Assembly: GCF_022581195.2 (NCBI RefSeq)
Contig: NC_061475.1
Coordinates: forward strand, 4,216,001-4,280,000
Length of the DNA stretch: 64,000 nucleotides
Direction: 5' to 3'
From: Helicoverpa zea
Lineage: Eukaryota > Arthropoda > Insecta > Lepidoptera > Noctuidae
The translations under genes and the position numbers were made by a program. Below, piece after piece: positions 1-11,742 of the stretch. Below the pieces are notes generated by a model. The model saw only the letters and a list, made by a program, of their open reading frames with translations, searched no databases and was not told the DNA's origin. How positions within the stretch are numbered: position 1 is the stretch's first letter; each line of letters opens with the position of its first letter.

Positions 1-430
1 TTGTACCGGCGGCCATCTTGGATTTACAATGTTATTGATATTACTATATTGTATTGTCATCGGAATTAAAGGTGTGTACCAAATTTCAGATCAATCTGAC
101 AACAGGAAGGCACTGAAATTTCAATTTCTAAATTTGACCCAAAAAAGAATGAATAAATAATAAAACAAACGGGGTGAGCTAAATAAAACCGTTTAAAAAT
201 AACGATTTTCTGACGTCAATATCTCAAGACCTACAATAGGTATATTAATGAAATTTTGTATTTTAGATAAGTGAGGGGGTCTCAACAGATACTAGAAATT
301 TGATATGCGTAAATAAAATAGATTTTGAGTTACAGGGGGGTCGAATTTGGCCCGAAATGGTTCGTGTAATATAACCCACGGCCGGTGTGTCGCTTTTTTG
401 CTCGAACTTGGCGGACACACTGCCGTGTGT
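1..430 (+). mobile_element. 3' end of a Helitron2/Helentron-like element, left end outside the window
   Basis: The plus strand ends in a hairpin (gacacac, loop tgcc, gtgtgtc at 414-431) preceded by acggccggtgtgtcgc and a ttgctcga...cttggc block. The same order recurs at 21613-21661. Positions 1 to about 190 are the reverse complement of the start of the minisatellite element at 6095 and 62321 (the aaacggttttatttagct block and the ggcggccatcttgg block). The element interrupts a LINE endonuclease frame that begins at 433 on the minus strand. Assignment to Helitron2 rests on the terminal hairpin and on the lack of a target duplication in the sister copy; no helicase is visible. Confidence 0.5.
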
Positions 431-1558
431 CTAGATAAAACTTTTATGACACTCCTTTTGCATCTTTTTTTGTCGATCTCTTAAAAGCGCAAAAGTCGCG
501 TAATCATGGGGATTCGAGTATTTCTTCCATAAGCGGTGAGCCTTAGACTTTTCCTTAATTACATTTATCAATGCCCGACTGTACCAGACAGGGTAACTGT
601 AAGCACCGCCGACTGTACTTTTTGGAACATATTTATCAATAACTGAGTTAATCACAGAGTAGAACATTTCTATCACGCGGTCAAGTCCAGAGCCACTATC
701 ACAAACCAATCCCCAATCATACTCAAGCAACTCGCTATTAATACGTTCATAATTACCTCTGCCAAAAAAATGCTTTTGAAATGACTTCAATTTCAAAGGA
801 GGAATTAAAATATCTACAGCTTGAACTACAATTGCAGGGTGAAACGTGTCTTCGGGTACTAAAGGACAGCTTGATCTCATAGTGGTGTTAGAAAAATTTG
901 CAAATATTAAGTCAAGTGTATGATTATGAGAATTAGTTAAAAAGTTATATTGATTCAAACCGCAACACCGCGTTGTGTTAATAAGGTGAGATGCGGAGTT
1001 CTGTATCTCAACAGCACCCCTCTTCAGCAGCACTGGGTGTCCACTTGTCCATTCAACACCCGGCAAGTTAAAATCGCCCGATATAAGTAAATAATCATTT
1101 GGGTTCTGGTCGATAACCTCAGTGATTATCTGCGATAGCAATTCAATACGTACCGGGAGCGCGCGGTCAGGCGGCAGGTAAACAGTTGCGACGTGCAAAT
1201 TGCGACTCACGCCAAGCACTCGAGCTGGAACAGTTATCCAGATGCATTCGAGATCAGGACGGTCCCACTCGGTGCGCGCGCGCGCTTGTAGCCGCGAAGC
1301 ACAGGCAATCATAACCCCACCGCCCAACGAGCCGCGATCACGTCTAATAAATAAATCATAAACGTCATTACATAGCTCTGAGTCCGAGATGCCATCATGT
1401 AGCCATGTCTCAGTAAACATTAAAATGTCGCTTTCTGATGATAAAATGTTCTCATAAAAAATATTGGTTTTAGTGCGTAAGCCCCGCACATTTTGATAAA
1501 AGAATTGTAAATAGTTAATATTACGCTTGGCCATCGCTAATGAATAGGTGTTTACCAT
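431..1558 (-). pseudogene. Endonuclease part of a LINE ORF2 (CR1/Jockey-like), reverse transcriptase missing
   Basis: A 375-codon open frame encodes an apurinic-type endonuclease/exonuclease/phosphatase domain, which nicks target DNA to start LINE reverse transcription. Visible motifs are QNVRG near residue 22, TETWL near 49, LGGGV near 79, VYLPP near 126, SGDFN near 159 and THTLDLIFAN near 213. The usual SDH near the end is replaced by FHPA. After residue 375 the frame meets a TAG at 431-433, exactly where the Helitron2-like hairpin begins, so the stop comes from the inserted element and the reverse transcriptase half is displaced beyond the window. The first Met is only the first in the open frame. 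No ORF1 is recognised upstream. Clade assignment is tentative. Confidence 0.85.
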
Positions 1559-2049
1559 GATGATTCATTAGATAACATAGCGACACCCGTGCCGCGCGCC
1601 AGTCACCTGTACAACTCAGTATCTTGTGATGTATACCTATACTAATAAGACATATCCTAAACATATTAGGTGAATTTTTGAAGAGCTTAATACAATCTAC
1701 GATTGTTTCCTTCTTTTAATAAACGGAGACATCCATTAGAGAGATAAATAAAAGAGTGCTTTAACCAATTTTTATAGGACCAACTTATTATCGGTCGTCT
1801 GTAATAACTCTTAAAGTTGAAGCGCTGTAGGCCGATGCCCTTGGATTTGAAGGACTTAAATGAATGATTGATGAATTCTCTTCGTAATGATTGATGCCAT
1901 TAAAAGTGTCTGTAGCTACTTCTTTAATTACGTCATAAGTTAGGTCTGATCTTTATTCCTTGAAAGTATTTCTTACAATTTTATTTTATGTGAAATATCT
2001 GGCCTAAAATTGAACTAAAGCCTATTTGTGAATGTTTATTTTTGGGTAG

Positions 2050-2145
2050 AGGCTTCCCACTAGATGGACGGACGACCTGACCAAGGTTGCTGGGAAGCAG
2101 TGGATGCAGGTTACTGAAGATCGAGCAAAGTGGCGTTGTCTAGCC
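2050..2145 (+). pseudogene. RTE-type LINE ORF2 C-terminal remnant
   Basis: One frame reads RLPTRWTDDLTKVAGKQWMQ followed by VTEDRAKWRCLA. This matches the C-terminal tail of RTE ORF2 seen intact in the same family at 42787-43023 (PTR.TDDFIKVAGRRWMQV). No tail or target duplication was found, so this is an old fragment. Confidence 0.6.
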
Positions 2146-4584
2146 GTGAGTTCAAACGTCTTTCGGCTGTAACGCCGAATATTTAAAAATCTATTCGAAA
2201 ACTACCTCTTTTGAAATCTAACACAATATCGCGACGTCATCCAAAATCTCTTAAAGGACAAAAGTATAAGCGTTCACAAACCCCCTATTTTGATAGCAGC
2301 AACATGTTTTAGCCGACACGTTGAGTCTTATTTGTGAAACAGCACAGGTAACGTGGGCAGACGTGCGTAGGAACCGCCGGGGAGTTTTGTTACTGACTAA
2401 AAACTGATCTGGATAAAACAGTGCTCAAGTTGTAGATTTGAGGAAAAAGTAGACATGAAAGTTTTAGGTTTTTGTTCGAGACATGGTAGCTTTAAACGTG
2501 AGATATATAGTTTTTGTCTGTCTATCTATGATTTGAGGAATAAAATGTTTAAAGACCTTGTTCGATATATTGATTTTCAGAATGTTGTCATTTTAAATGT
2601 AGCCCAACTTGATAGGTCAAAAATTATGTCTTAAATCTTTTTGATAAAGGATTAGACTTGAGCCGTTTATAAGAGTGTTACATATAAATTATAATCAATA
2701 GTATCTATGTGTAGATTAATAACTTTACTTGTTAGGGTAGTTTGATTTACATTCTTTATGATTTATCTTAGTCTTTCTTTCATAAAATAATACGACTACA
2801 CAAACATCAAACAACTTTCTATGAAACTTAAACTTAGGTCACAGTTTATACGACTTTCAAAATTACTTGAAGAACTTTGATTAGTAAAAACTTATGATGT
2901 ATGAGCTAACGAGTTCTTAGTAATTTGTTTTGTTTTATTGATTTAAACACTTAACGGGTGTTCTTAGAATAAATTGACTCAAAAGTTATGATGAAGTTTC
3001 AGTGTATTTAATTAAGTAGATGAAGTTATGTCTGACTATACACATTACTATATACTTACATTCAGCCTATTTGAGTTCTGTACGCATTTGTTAGCTAAAA
3101 TGTTCGTTAATTTATTTGAACACAGTTTCATTGTCATTTATTAAAACTAACAGTTCTAGAGGTATCAAGAGATTACGAAAAGAAGACATCAATTTTTCAT
3201 CGTAACTTTTTGGTCCTTAAATCTGAGGCCTGGTTTTGTTTCCACCGCATCATTTGCTCGTTACTTAATACAAGATTATAAAACTGCCTGCACTTAATTC
3301 CTTATCAAAGTTTTCATACCTAATGACTAATCTTTCAAAATAAGCAAAGAATCTCTAGAACCAATCCTTCAGAAAAACAAGGCTAACGAGTGACATGAAA
3401 ATATAAGCAGAACATTGTTGTACAAGAAATCAGCGGCAACGATCCTAGCTACAAAATAAACAGAAGTCACGAAGGCGCAGAATAAAAATAACCACACTGT
3501 GACACTGGTACATATGATTGTCGCGAGAATAGCGAAAGGTATGGGAGCAGGTGAAGAAATATTTTTTGTGGATATTGAAAATAATTTTTAGGTCAGCAAT
3601 TGATAGGACAGTTCTGAAAGATTAAACAACGATGAAATGATACTGGTAAAATGATGCTTAATAGGAGTATGGAAGACGATATGCTGCGTGAATCCCAAAC
3701 AAAATTGGAATCGAAGGAGGTTGATTGTGGTGGGAAAAGACAGAGGCTTAATTACTTTAAAAAAATGGTATGCTAAAATATTAAAAGATATAGTAAGTAA
3801 ATAGATAATATGTGGTTTTGAAATTATTAAGGTTTAGGTATGGAAACTTTCCAATATCGCTTTAAGTCTGATATGTCTCGAATCATACCTATGTCATAAT
3901 ATAAGGTAAGACTTTAAAGGTAGGTAACCTAGGACATTAAAAACCCTACTCCACGCGACCCCCTATTCTATAATCCAAGAGTTGGAGAGCGAACACCTCT
4001 AGAAATATTTTCTGCGGCGAATATTGGAAAATGTTTGCCTGCCTTACCGATTGATTTGATTTGTGCCCGCCCGCCAAAGGTTGGCAACGGTTGTAGTCGG
4101 AATCAACACCTTGAATTCGGCCTCTAACAAATGTGCATAAATATGACGCGGTGGTGCGATGTTTTACATGTTGTAGGGAAATGTTGAAGTGTTATATGTT
4201 GGAATATGAAATAAATCTATAGGTATATATGTAAAAGAATAACTCTACTTATAGAGTAACTAATGATTTTCTTTCCGCTAGAAAGACTGAACTGATTTGG
4301 CCGAAAAATGGTGTGGAAGTAGCTTAGACTGGGGAACAGCTTAGAAGCGGTAACTACTAAACTATTGTAAATTATAACAATTTAATAAAAAAATACAGTA
4401 TTAAAGAATTATATTTTTTTTTTAGTTTAAATTCCATTTATCACATTGTATTAAAATGTCTCTAACAATACTATAATTTTAAACAGAATATTACTCACCA
4501 AGCAATCAACATATCCAAATCCCAATACTATCACTTCATCCCCCACAAAATACAAATACAAATAAGAAACAAAACTTGCATGTC

Positions 4585-4675
4585 GTATAAAAGGACCAAA
4601 GTTTTTGGACCTTCGAGTTGACCCTTAAACTTAGTGGTACGTTAGTTTGGCAATAAATCGTTCAGTACATTGACA
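4585..4675 (+). promoter_or_regulatory. Possible TATA-type core promoter
   Basis: TATAAAAGG stands in a less AT-rich stretch, followed about 70 bases on by TCAGT, an arthropod initiator-like pentamer. The spacing is too long for a standard TATA/initiator pair and no open frame follows, so the call is weak. Confidence 0.12.
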
Positions 4676-5045
4676 ATCGGGATCCAACCGTCGCCGTCGA
4701 CCACTAGGAATTATTTAGATCGTGTCTGACGTGAAGTTTCGGGGTTAGATTTCGTATTGGAAATATATATGGCAATATTGTGGTTTTGGAGTTTAAAGTA
4801 ATAGAAAATTAATATGGAATAGTTATCTGATCTAAATACATAATTTAATTAGGATTTCGGTCATATTTAATGAACTTTTAAAAAGTACATACTTTGTCAG
4901 TTTATTTCATAAATATTGCCTTATTTTTATCGTTGAGGGAAATACCTCCTTCCAACGTGTGTACAAAAAAGTAGTATATAATATAAGGAAGATATGCAGT
5001 TAATACTTACGTACCTATTAATGTTTTTGTCCACACTTAATACGC

Positions 5046-5240
5046 CTAACAGCCAGTTTCTTCATCAAAAGTTAAAGCCAAAGTAAAAGTCAAAGTAATG
5101 TCTAAAGTAAAAGTAACGGTCAAATTAAATTTTTCTATTAGTTTTGCAGTCACTTTAGCCTTGAAAAAACGAATTTGACCGTTACTTTTACTTTAGACAT
5201 TACTTTAACTTTAACTTTTGATGAAGAAACTGGCCGTTAG
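5046..5240. mobile_element. MITE with long inverted arms rich in AAAGTAAAAGT
   Basis: The two ends are inverted repeats of about 70-80 bases beginning CTAACRGCCAGTTTCTTC. The arms are built from repeated AAAGT/GTTAAAG words around a central loop (about 5127-5170). The ends resemble PIF/Harbinger-type GGCC...termini, but no clear target duplication is seen, so the superfamily is left open. Confidence 0.7.
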
Positions 5241-6094
5241 TAAAATTCCGTAACTTAACAAAATTCAAAATGACACCTCACCACTTAACAATCCATGTTC
5301 AAACACCCCTAACAACGAAAAGAATTGCATTGCAACTGCAAAAGAAAAGAAAATGTATGCAAAACTAGTTTCAATTTTATCAAGACAGCATCCATTTCCT
5401 TGAAGTATTTCCACCGTTTACGTCTTAAAACGGGGGCAAAAGATAAAATGAATTAACGGTACTGTGATGCAAATAAGATCTCTTAGTTTGCGGAGTGCCA
5501 ACACGGCTGAGCGAAGCTTAATTCGATAGGAGACCCTATTCTAATTTGTGTTAACCAGATTTCTGGGCCGGCCAAAAGACGTGATGCATGGTTTATTTGA
5601 ATTTAGAATGACGTCATCACGGTAGTAAGTAGTTTATAGAACTATAGAAAAGACACAATTGCCCGTCTCGCGTGGATACAAGGGGTTAAGGTGGATTTAG
5701 AATAGAATGGAGTGTGGTAAAGTTACATATACATTGATCGATTCTATATAATTACCATCCTGATCTCTTTCTGGTCGTGTCGGATTGCCGTCCCATTGGG
5801 TTATGAGAGTGAAGGAATAGGGAGTGCACCTCTGTCTGAGCGAATGCTCGTGCACTATAATAGGTCCTGCGCAGCTGGCTGATCTCCTTAAATGAGAACA
5901 GCCGCCGTAGCTGATAATCGGCCATGGACGCCATTATCATTACCATATACATTTTCGATGTCAAGTTTATTTTTTATGTGAAACTAACTTCCGCCAGCAA
6001 TTTCAACGGTGTACCATTGGAACTACTTCGCAAATCTGGTTTACATAGCATATGGCCTTCCTCGCCAAATGACCTATCTAAGATGGAAATCATT

Positions 6095-7986
6095 AAACGG
6101 TTTTATTTAGCTTACCCCGTTTGTTTTATTTATTATTTATTCATTCTTGGGTCAAATTTAGTAATTCAAATTTCACCCTCTTCCTGTCAACCGATTAATC
6201 TGAAATTTTGTATACACCTTTAAATCCGATGACAATACAATATAGTAATATCAATAACATTGTAAATCCAATATGGCCGCCGGCACAAAATGGCGGATAA
6301 CGTATATTTTATCAATCCCATCAATATGGGTATCAAATGAAAGGGCTCAACAAGCAGAATACAATATACTATAAAAAATTGAAATCCAAGATGGCGGCCG
6401 CTACAAAATGGCGGATAACGTAGGTTTTATCAATCCCATCAATATGGGTATCAAATGAAAGTTCTCAACCAGTAGAATACAATGTACTATATAAAATTAA
6501 AATCCAAGATGGCGGCCTCTACAAAATGGCGGATAACTTAGGTTTTATAAATCCCATCAACATGGGTATCAAATGAAAGGACTCAACAAGTAGAATACAA
6601 TTTACTATAAAAAATGAAATCCAAGATGGCGGCCGCTACAAAATGGCGGATAACGTAGGTTTTATCAATCCCATCAATATGGGTATCAAATGAAAGTTCT
6701 CAACCAGTAGAATACAATGTACTATATAAAATTAAAATCCAAGATGGCGGCCTCTACAAAATGGCGGATAACTTAAGTTTTATAAATCCCATCAACATGG
6801 GTATCAAATGAAAGGTCTCAACAAGTAGAATACAATTTACTATGCAAAATTGAAATCTAAGATGGCGGATAACGTAGGTTTTATCAATCCCATCAATATG
6901 GGTATCAAATGAAAGGGCTCAACAAACAGAATACAATATACTATAAAAAATTAAATCCAAGATGGCGGCCGCTATAAAATGGCGGATAACGTAGGTTTTA
7001 TCAATCCCATCAACATGGGTATCAAATGAAAGGTCTCAACAAGTAGAATACAATTTACTATGCAAAATTGAAATCTAAGATGGCCGCCGCTACCAAATGG
7101 CTGATAACAATTTTTTATCAATCCCACCAATACGGGTATCAAATGAAAGGGCTTCACAAGTAGAAAACTGTCAGTAACTCCAGCGGGGCCCAACAGGGCC
7201 AAGGCCTGCCTGGGCTGCGAGATTGTTCGAAAGAGTTACCGCGGCCCTGGTACATAAAAGGCCTACGACGGAACAAAACGGTTTCTAGTCAAGAGTCTGA
7301 CACTCCCTCACCGCTGCTGACCCACAGCAGGAGAGGTCATGTGATGATTTCTGGGGTTGTTAAAAAAAAAAGTATCTGGAAGGGCTATGTATTGAGGAAT
7401 TAGATTGTAATAAATTGTCAGGTAAGAGACCGTGTAATAATGATACACTAAATGAATTAGATAGAATGAGGAATATTCGGTACGCATTTTCATTAAATAC
7501 TAAAAACTAGAAAATAAAAAATCGGTAAAAAAACTTTTAAGTTAAACGGTTTTATCTTATGTGCACTGAAAACTAGAAAATAAAAAAATAGTTACTTACC
7601 TGTCAACCTACGTAGGTGGTCCCGGTCATATTAAACTAAAATAAAAACGTGGGGCCCCTGTGAAATCCTACCTATGGCAAAGCATATCTTTATACTTTGG
7701 TAGATCATGAGCTCGGCGTTCGCTGGTGAAGCCGCTACGGCTGATTATTGATTGTCAAAATCTCCAGTTACGATTAGAGTAAGTCGATGCAATCCACACC
7801 TATTATACCTCTAGAAGAAAGTACTACAGCAATAGTTAATGGGCCCCACGTTTTTATTTTAGTTTAATATGACCGGGACCACCTACGTAGGTTGACAGGT
7901 AAGTAACTATTTTTTTATTTTCTAGTTTTCAGTGCACATAAGATAAAACCGTTTAACTTAAAAGTTTTTTTACCGATTTTTTATTT
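6095..7986. mobile_element. 1.9 kb inserted element, minisatellite plus palindromic right end
   Basis: Unit 2 has the uninterrupted site at about 13365 (gaaatcatttttcatatg), so the insert runs from AAACGG at 6095 to the T-run before catatgag. The target duplication is at most two T's. From left to right it holds a 165-bp leader, a 118-bp tandem array, a more GC-rich block (about 7170-7300) and a 478-bp foldback. The left end TTAAACGGTTTTAT recurs inverted inside the foldback right arm (7941-7956), a hint of terminal inverted repeats. There is no coding capacity. The T-T insertion and tandem-array design resemble non-autonomous Helentrons, but this is inference. Confidence 0.65.
6260..7165. 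repeat. 118-bp tandem array with alternating unit types
   Basis: About eight units carry AAGATGGCGGCC and ATGGCGGATAAC at 6295, 6413, 6531, 6648, 6766, 6867, 6983 and 7101. Spacing is 116-118 bp, except 101 bp where one unit lost 16 bp. Units with ggccgctac/cgtagg alternate with units with ggcctctac/ctta(a/g)g, giving a higher-order period of about 235 bp. Confidence 0.85.
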
Positions 7987-7988
7987 TT
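7511..7988. repeat. Long perfect-looking foldback
   Basis: Arms at 7511-7657 and 7841-7988 are inverted copies of each other with no difference that I can see over about 147 bases. They enclose 183 bp of single-copy spacer. Each arm contains AGTTAAACGGTTTTATC and TACGTAGG. It is the right end of the 6095 insertion and could form a cruciform or an RNA hairpin. Confidence 0.85.
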
Positions 7989-10098
7989 CATATGAGTTCA
8001 GTATTTCCTGATATTAGCGCGGTCGAACAAAGAAACTTTTTTCAACAAGCTTTAAAACATAAGTAATAGAGGTAACAAGTTGAATAGATATTTCAGGAAA
8101 TTCTATAAAGCTTTCCTTACTGTCCTAAGTACTTCATAAATCTTTTCTCTCGAACCAACCATATGAGATATTACCATTGAAATTGATGATCGGATCAGGT
8201 CATTGCTATAAGTCAGCTCCGGATTTGAGCTGTCCACGTCCCTAATGCGACGAAATTTACTATCTCATGGAATTATGGGGAAAAGGATATCTGAACGAGT
8301 TGTTTTTAGGTACCATTTTCAGTTTTCATGGATATCATTTTCATAGGTATTATAATAGTGCTGGTTCTTGCCATAATTATGAGTTATGTTTAATCATTGG
8401 ACACTGAAAATTTAGAAAGTTGTTACTGCGGCAGCAGAAATATGTAAATTATCTGTGAATATTTTAGCTTGCGAGTTATCATGGTTCATGAGACCTGCCT
8501 GGTGTCAGACGGACGGACGGACAGATGGACAGCGTCTTAGGGTCCCATTTTAACATTATTTGGATACGTGACCCAAAAAAATAGATTTTCCATTCCAGTT
8601 CAGCAGATTCAAATTCATAATTAAGATATGTCATTTATTCTCTGTGCTACATCTCTTTATTTACTCGTTGGTAAATAAATTCACAACAAATAGTTTCACT
8701 ACACAAGCCTAAAAAACACGTCCTAAACGTCAGTTAGTTCCAAAACCGTAATCCATACAGCAATTTGCCATCTGTAACAATTTCTCACGAGCTTTTCAGA
8801 CCGTCTTTTCACATCTACACATTTCACAATAGAATGACGACACAGCATTTTTATTTCCCTGTAAATATCTCTGGGGTGCTTAATATTCGTCTTATAAGGC
8901 ATGAGTCGGAACGTGGTATGTTACGTATATAAGGACCAATGATGTTTGGTAGATGGAAAAGGTCGAGAAAGTTGGTCTTTTTTTTAGTTTGTGTTAATAT
9001 GCGATGGGAGGTTTTTAGATGTAATTTTGTTGTATGAATATGTGTTTGGTAAATTTGAAGTAAAAAAAACGCAATTACTTTTGTCAAGTGAAGATTCAAT
9101 GCATATGATTAGTGTTATTGGTCAAGATGAGGCGATGAACAATATGCATAGTACTAACAATATTGTTGTCATAGTTATTTATCTATTTTTAATTATTATT
9201 TTTTAATGATGAGTTTAATGGGTGCAGAATAGTTGTCATTATTTTATGAATACCCAAGTTATCCTCATTTTAAAACATCTCTATAATATTCAATGCACAG
9301 ATCATTTTGTTTTCTTTAGTAGCATTAACTTTACCAAATGGAAAGCGTTGAGTAAAACTGTAAGGCCGTAAAAAAGGACCAGTAGTTTTTCTCATTCTAT
9401 CATAAAACGTTGGGTCAGGAGTAATGATATTACTGTACATTTGTGTACATTTTTAGGAGTGGGAGTAGTGTGGGCTGTTATATTTATGTACCAGTATTAT
9501 ATGATGATCATGATATTAAAAAAAAAAAACTATTTGTCTTGTTAGATATATTTTCAAATATTAGAGAAATAAATCTATGTATATGTAATGTCTTTTTAAA
9601 TAAGTAATGTCGACGAAAATATATAAGTTTACGTAACAAAACCTACGCGAAAGGTTTTCCATATTATGTAGGTCCCTAAATATAGGTACAGCGAGACATA
9701 CTTATTTCTTCATATATACAATTTCTAACGAATACTCGTATATATCGTTAATTCTGTAGATGTCTTGTAAATTCCCAGGAGATAGTAATGGCGTCGATAT
9801 AGGTACATTTGTAAACGGAAAAGAGTACATTTTCTAATATTTATATATAAAAAAAAAAAACTGTAACTCGTTGGTCTCGTAATTGATATTGGAACACCTT
9901 CATTTCTTTTTATTTCACTGATTAGTTAGTCCATGATGGCAATATAAGCCTCGAGAATTTATTACTTATACAGTATAAATACAAGTCAACTTCAATCGAC
10001 TTTACAATTTTGAGCAACTGTGATGAACTATTGATACCTACTTAACCTAGCTCAAACAATAAATTAAAGAATTTCACAGAGAACTGTGCTTAAACGTC
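7989..10098. other. Non-coding body of unit 1
   Basis: This stretch repeats 13371-16500 of unit 2. It contains the moth-type dispersed repeat with gacggacggacggacag followed by agcgtcttagggtcccat (8505-8560), which is also in unit 2 at 13894-13940. I see nothing coding. Confidence 0.4.
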
Positions 10099-10321
10099 GA
10101 TCTCATCATCATCATCATCCTCCGAGCATATTTCCCAACTATGTTGGGGTCGGCTTCCAGTCTAACCGGATGTAGCTGAGTACCAGTGCTTTACAAGAAG
10201 CGACTGCCCTATCTGACCCCCTCAACCCAGTTACCCGGGCAACCCAATACCCCTTGGTTAGACTAGTGTCAGACTTACTGGCTTCTGACTACCAGTAATG
10301 ACTGCCAAGGATGTTCAATGA
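10099..10321 (-). mobile_element. SINE-like dispersed repeat with (CAT)n end
   Basis: A 223-bp insertion is bounded by CTTAAACGTC at 10089-10098 and again at 10322-10331, a 10-bp target duplication. It opens with (CAT)n and contains cccaactatgttggggtcgg and cagttacccgggcaaccc. Degraded relatives lie near 26930, 34660, 35525, 43560, 50255, 52640 and 58165. It is absent from the matching part of unit 2. Orientation is set by taking the ATG-rich end as the 3' tail. Confidence 0.7.
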
Positions 10322-11323
10322 CTTAAACGTCTACCTCAATGCCACGTAGGTATATTATAAGATAGAAGATATGTGACCTTCATAAATTCGCTGGCCACTT
10401 CCAGAGAACCTTACACATATGCATAAGTATGGTACGGAGAATATAAGGCGAAATGCGGTTAATCAAAATACTAATGTCGTGTTATATGCCTTATTATTTG
10501 CCACTAGCACAAAATGACGGTTATAATGAACATATTATATTTAATAATCTTCAATATTATACAGTTTTATTACTATGAGGGCTTTTGTTGACTATCAAAA
10601 GCATTTCGTTTCAATTCATGTTTATTCTCCGAACTCATATTGTATTGTTAAGTAGGTATTTAACAAAGATAATTATGAAATAAGCATATTTATAAATTTA
10701 AGAATTAATAAATGAAATTTTAAAGTACTTACCTATAATCCACAAAAGCAGAAAATGTTCATTGTTTAATACCTAAAATTGACTTTAATAAAGTTTAGTA
10801 TGTTTTTGCCGCTCGACTGTAGTCCAATATAGGTATGTCATCATATATTTTTCACACGGAGAATCTAGTTAGGTATATTAAACACAAGCATTAAAAATAA
10901 AAAATAAAACGGTCGAATCGAGAATCTCCGCTTTTTGGCAAGTCAGTTACAAAACATATATTTTTGATGTTTCGCTGACTGCATAGTAAAGATTGCCCCA
11001 ACTTTCTGCTCTGCTACATCCGACCACTACACCAACAGCACACAAAACCAGCATAATTAATAATCCTGAACTCCAATCAAATATGTCATGAAAGCCAATC
11101 TCTTCAGCTACTCACACCAATTGGCAATAACTCCACAAATCAAACAGAAACCTACTCTAACCTATTCGCGATTAAACGTTGATAACTCAATTTCAATATT
11201 GATAAGCCGTGAGCACACAGTGGAAGGTGTATCGGTAAGTCTTCGCACACACTGGCGACTAAACTGTTGGGCGACTGTTGTAGAAGCATTTCTGTTTTAG
11301 AAATGCGTGGATCATTTCTCGAC

Positions 11324-11391
11324 GTTGGAGCAATGGTCACCATGCCGGACTGCCGAACTGATGATCCGGGGTTCGATTCCTGGTACGGTCA
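11324..11391 (+). repeat. tRNA-derived SINE head or tRNA relic (unit 1)
   Basis: Contains ccggggttcgattcctgg, a near-perfect B box and T arm, preceded by an anticodon-arm-like tgccggactgccgaactg. The A box is degenerate and the acceptor ends do not pair. The same sequence with three changes is at 22304-22371. Confidence 0.45.
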
Positions 11392-11399
11392 ATATTTAT

Positions 11400-11734
11400 C
11401 ATCATCATCATCATCATCATCATCTCAGCCATAGGACGTCCACTGCTGAGCATAGGCCTCCCCCTTAGATCTCCACAGATACCTGTTGGAGGCGACCTGC
11501 ATCCAGTGTCTTCCGGCGACCTTTATCTATACTAATATTATAAAGAGGAAAACTTTGTTCGTTTGTTTGTTTGGTTGTAATGGATAACTCAAAAACTACT
11601 GGACCGATTTTAAATATTCTTTCACCACTAGAAAGCTATATTATCTGCGAGTAACACAGGTTATATTTTATCCCGGTGCGGGCAGTAGCTTCCATGGGAC
11701 GCGGGTGAAACCGCGGAAAAACGGCTAGTAAGGT
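11400..11734 (-). mobile_element. RTE LINE 3' fragment split by a Helitron (unit 1)
   Basis: The flanks ATATTTAT at 11392-11399 and 11735-11742 are an 8-bp target duplication. The RTE part is 11400-11525 plus 11729-11734. On the minus strand it encodes the RTE ORF2 tail (RRWMQV..., LWRSKGEAY.QQWTSYG stop) followed by an (ATG)n tail. Its missing middle is the Helitron at 11526-11728. The intact junction cgacctttataaggtcg is present in the RTE at 57388. Confidence 0.85.
11526..11728 (+). mobile_element. Short non-autonomous Helitron (unit 1 copy)
   Basis: Begins TCTATACTAATATTATAA, ends CTAG, and sits between A (11525) and T (11729) with no target duplication, all classic Helitron traits. An 11-bp-subterminal hairpin (cgcgg, gtgaaa, ccgcg) precedes the CTAG. 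The empty site is seen in the RTE copies at 42787 and 57270. At 203 bp it has no coding capacity. Confidence 0.88.
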
Positions 11735-11742
11735 ATATTTAT

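Larger units (their letters stand above)
1559..5045. other. AT-rich intergenic or intronic stretch
   Basis: I see no gene here. It contains an RTE scrap at 2050-2145 and, near 3670-3750, a degenerate dispersed repeat (gatatgctgcgtgaatcccaa type, also near 31205-31250). A TATA-like motif lies at 4585. The rest is unassigned, with short homopolymer runs such as the poly-T near 4411. Confidence 0.4.

Noticed and set aside
5752..6223. Open frames of 70 and 99 codons also present in unit 2
   Set aside because: The frames overlap each other on opposite strands, one runs into the 6095 insertion, and no family is recognised.
6260..7165. Regular repeats considered as a CRISPR array or a centromeric satellite
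   Set aside because: Repeats are head to tail without unique spacers, and the array is part of a dispersed transposable element in an animal genome.
11088..11343. Overlapping open frames on both strands (70 and 63 codons), conserved in unit 2
   Set aside because: Their conservation is explained by the duplication; no domain, and they overlap a tRNA-like SINE head.
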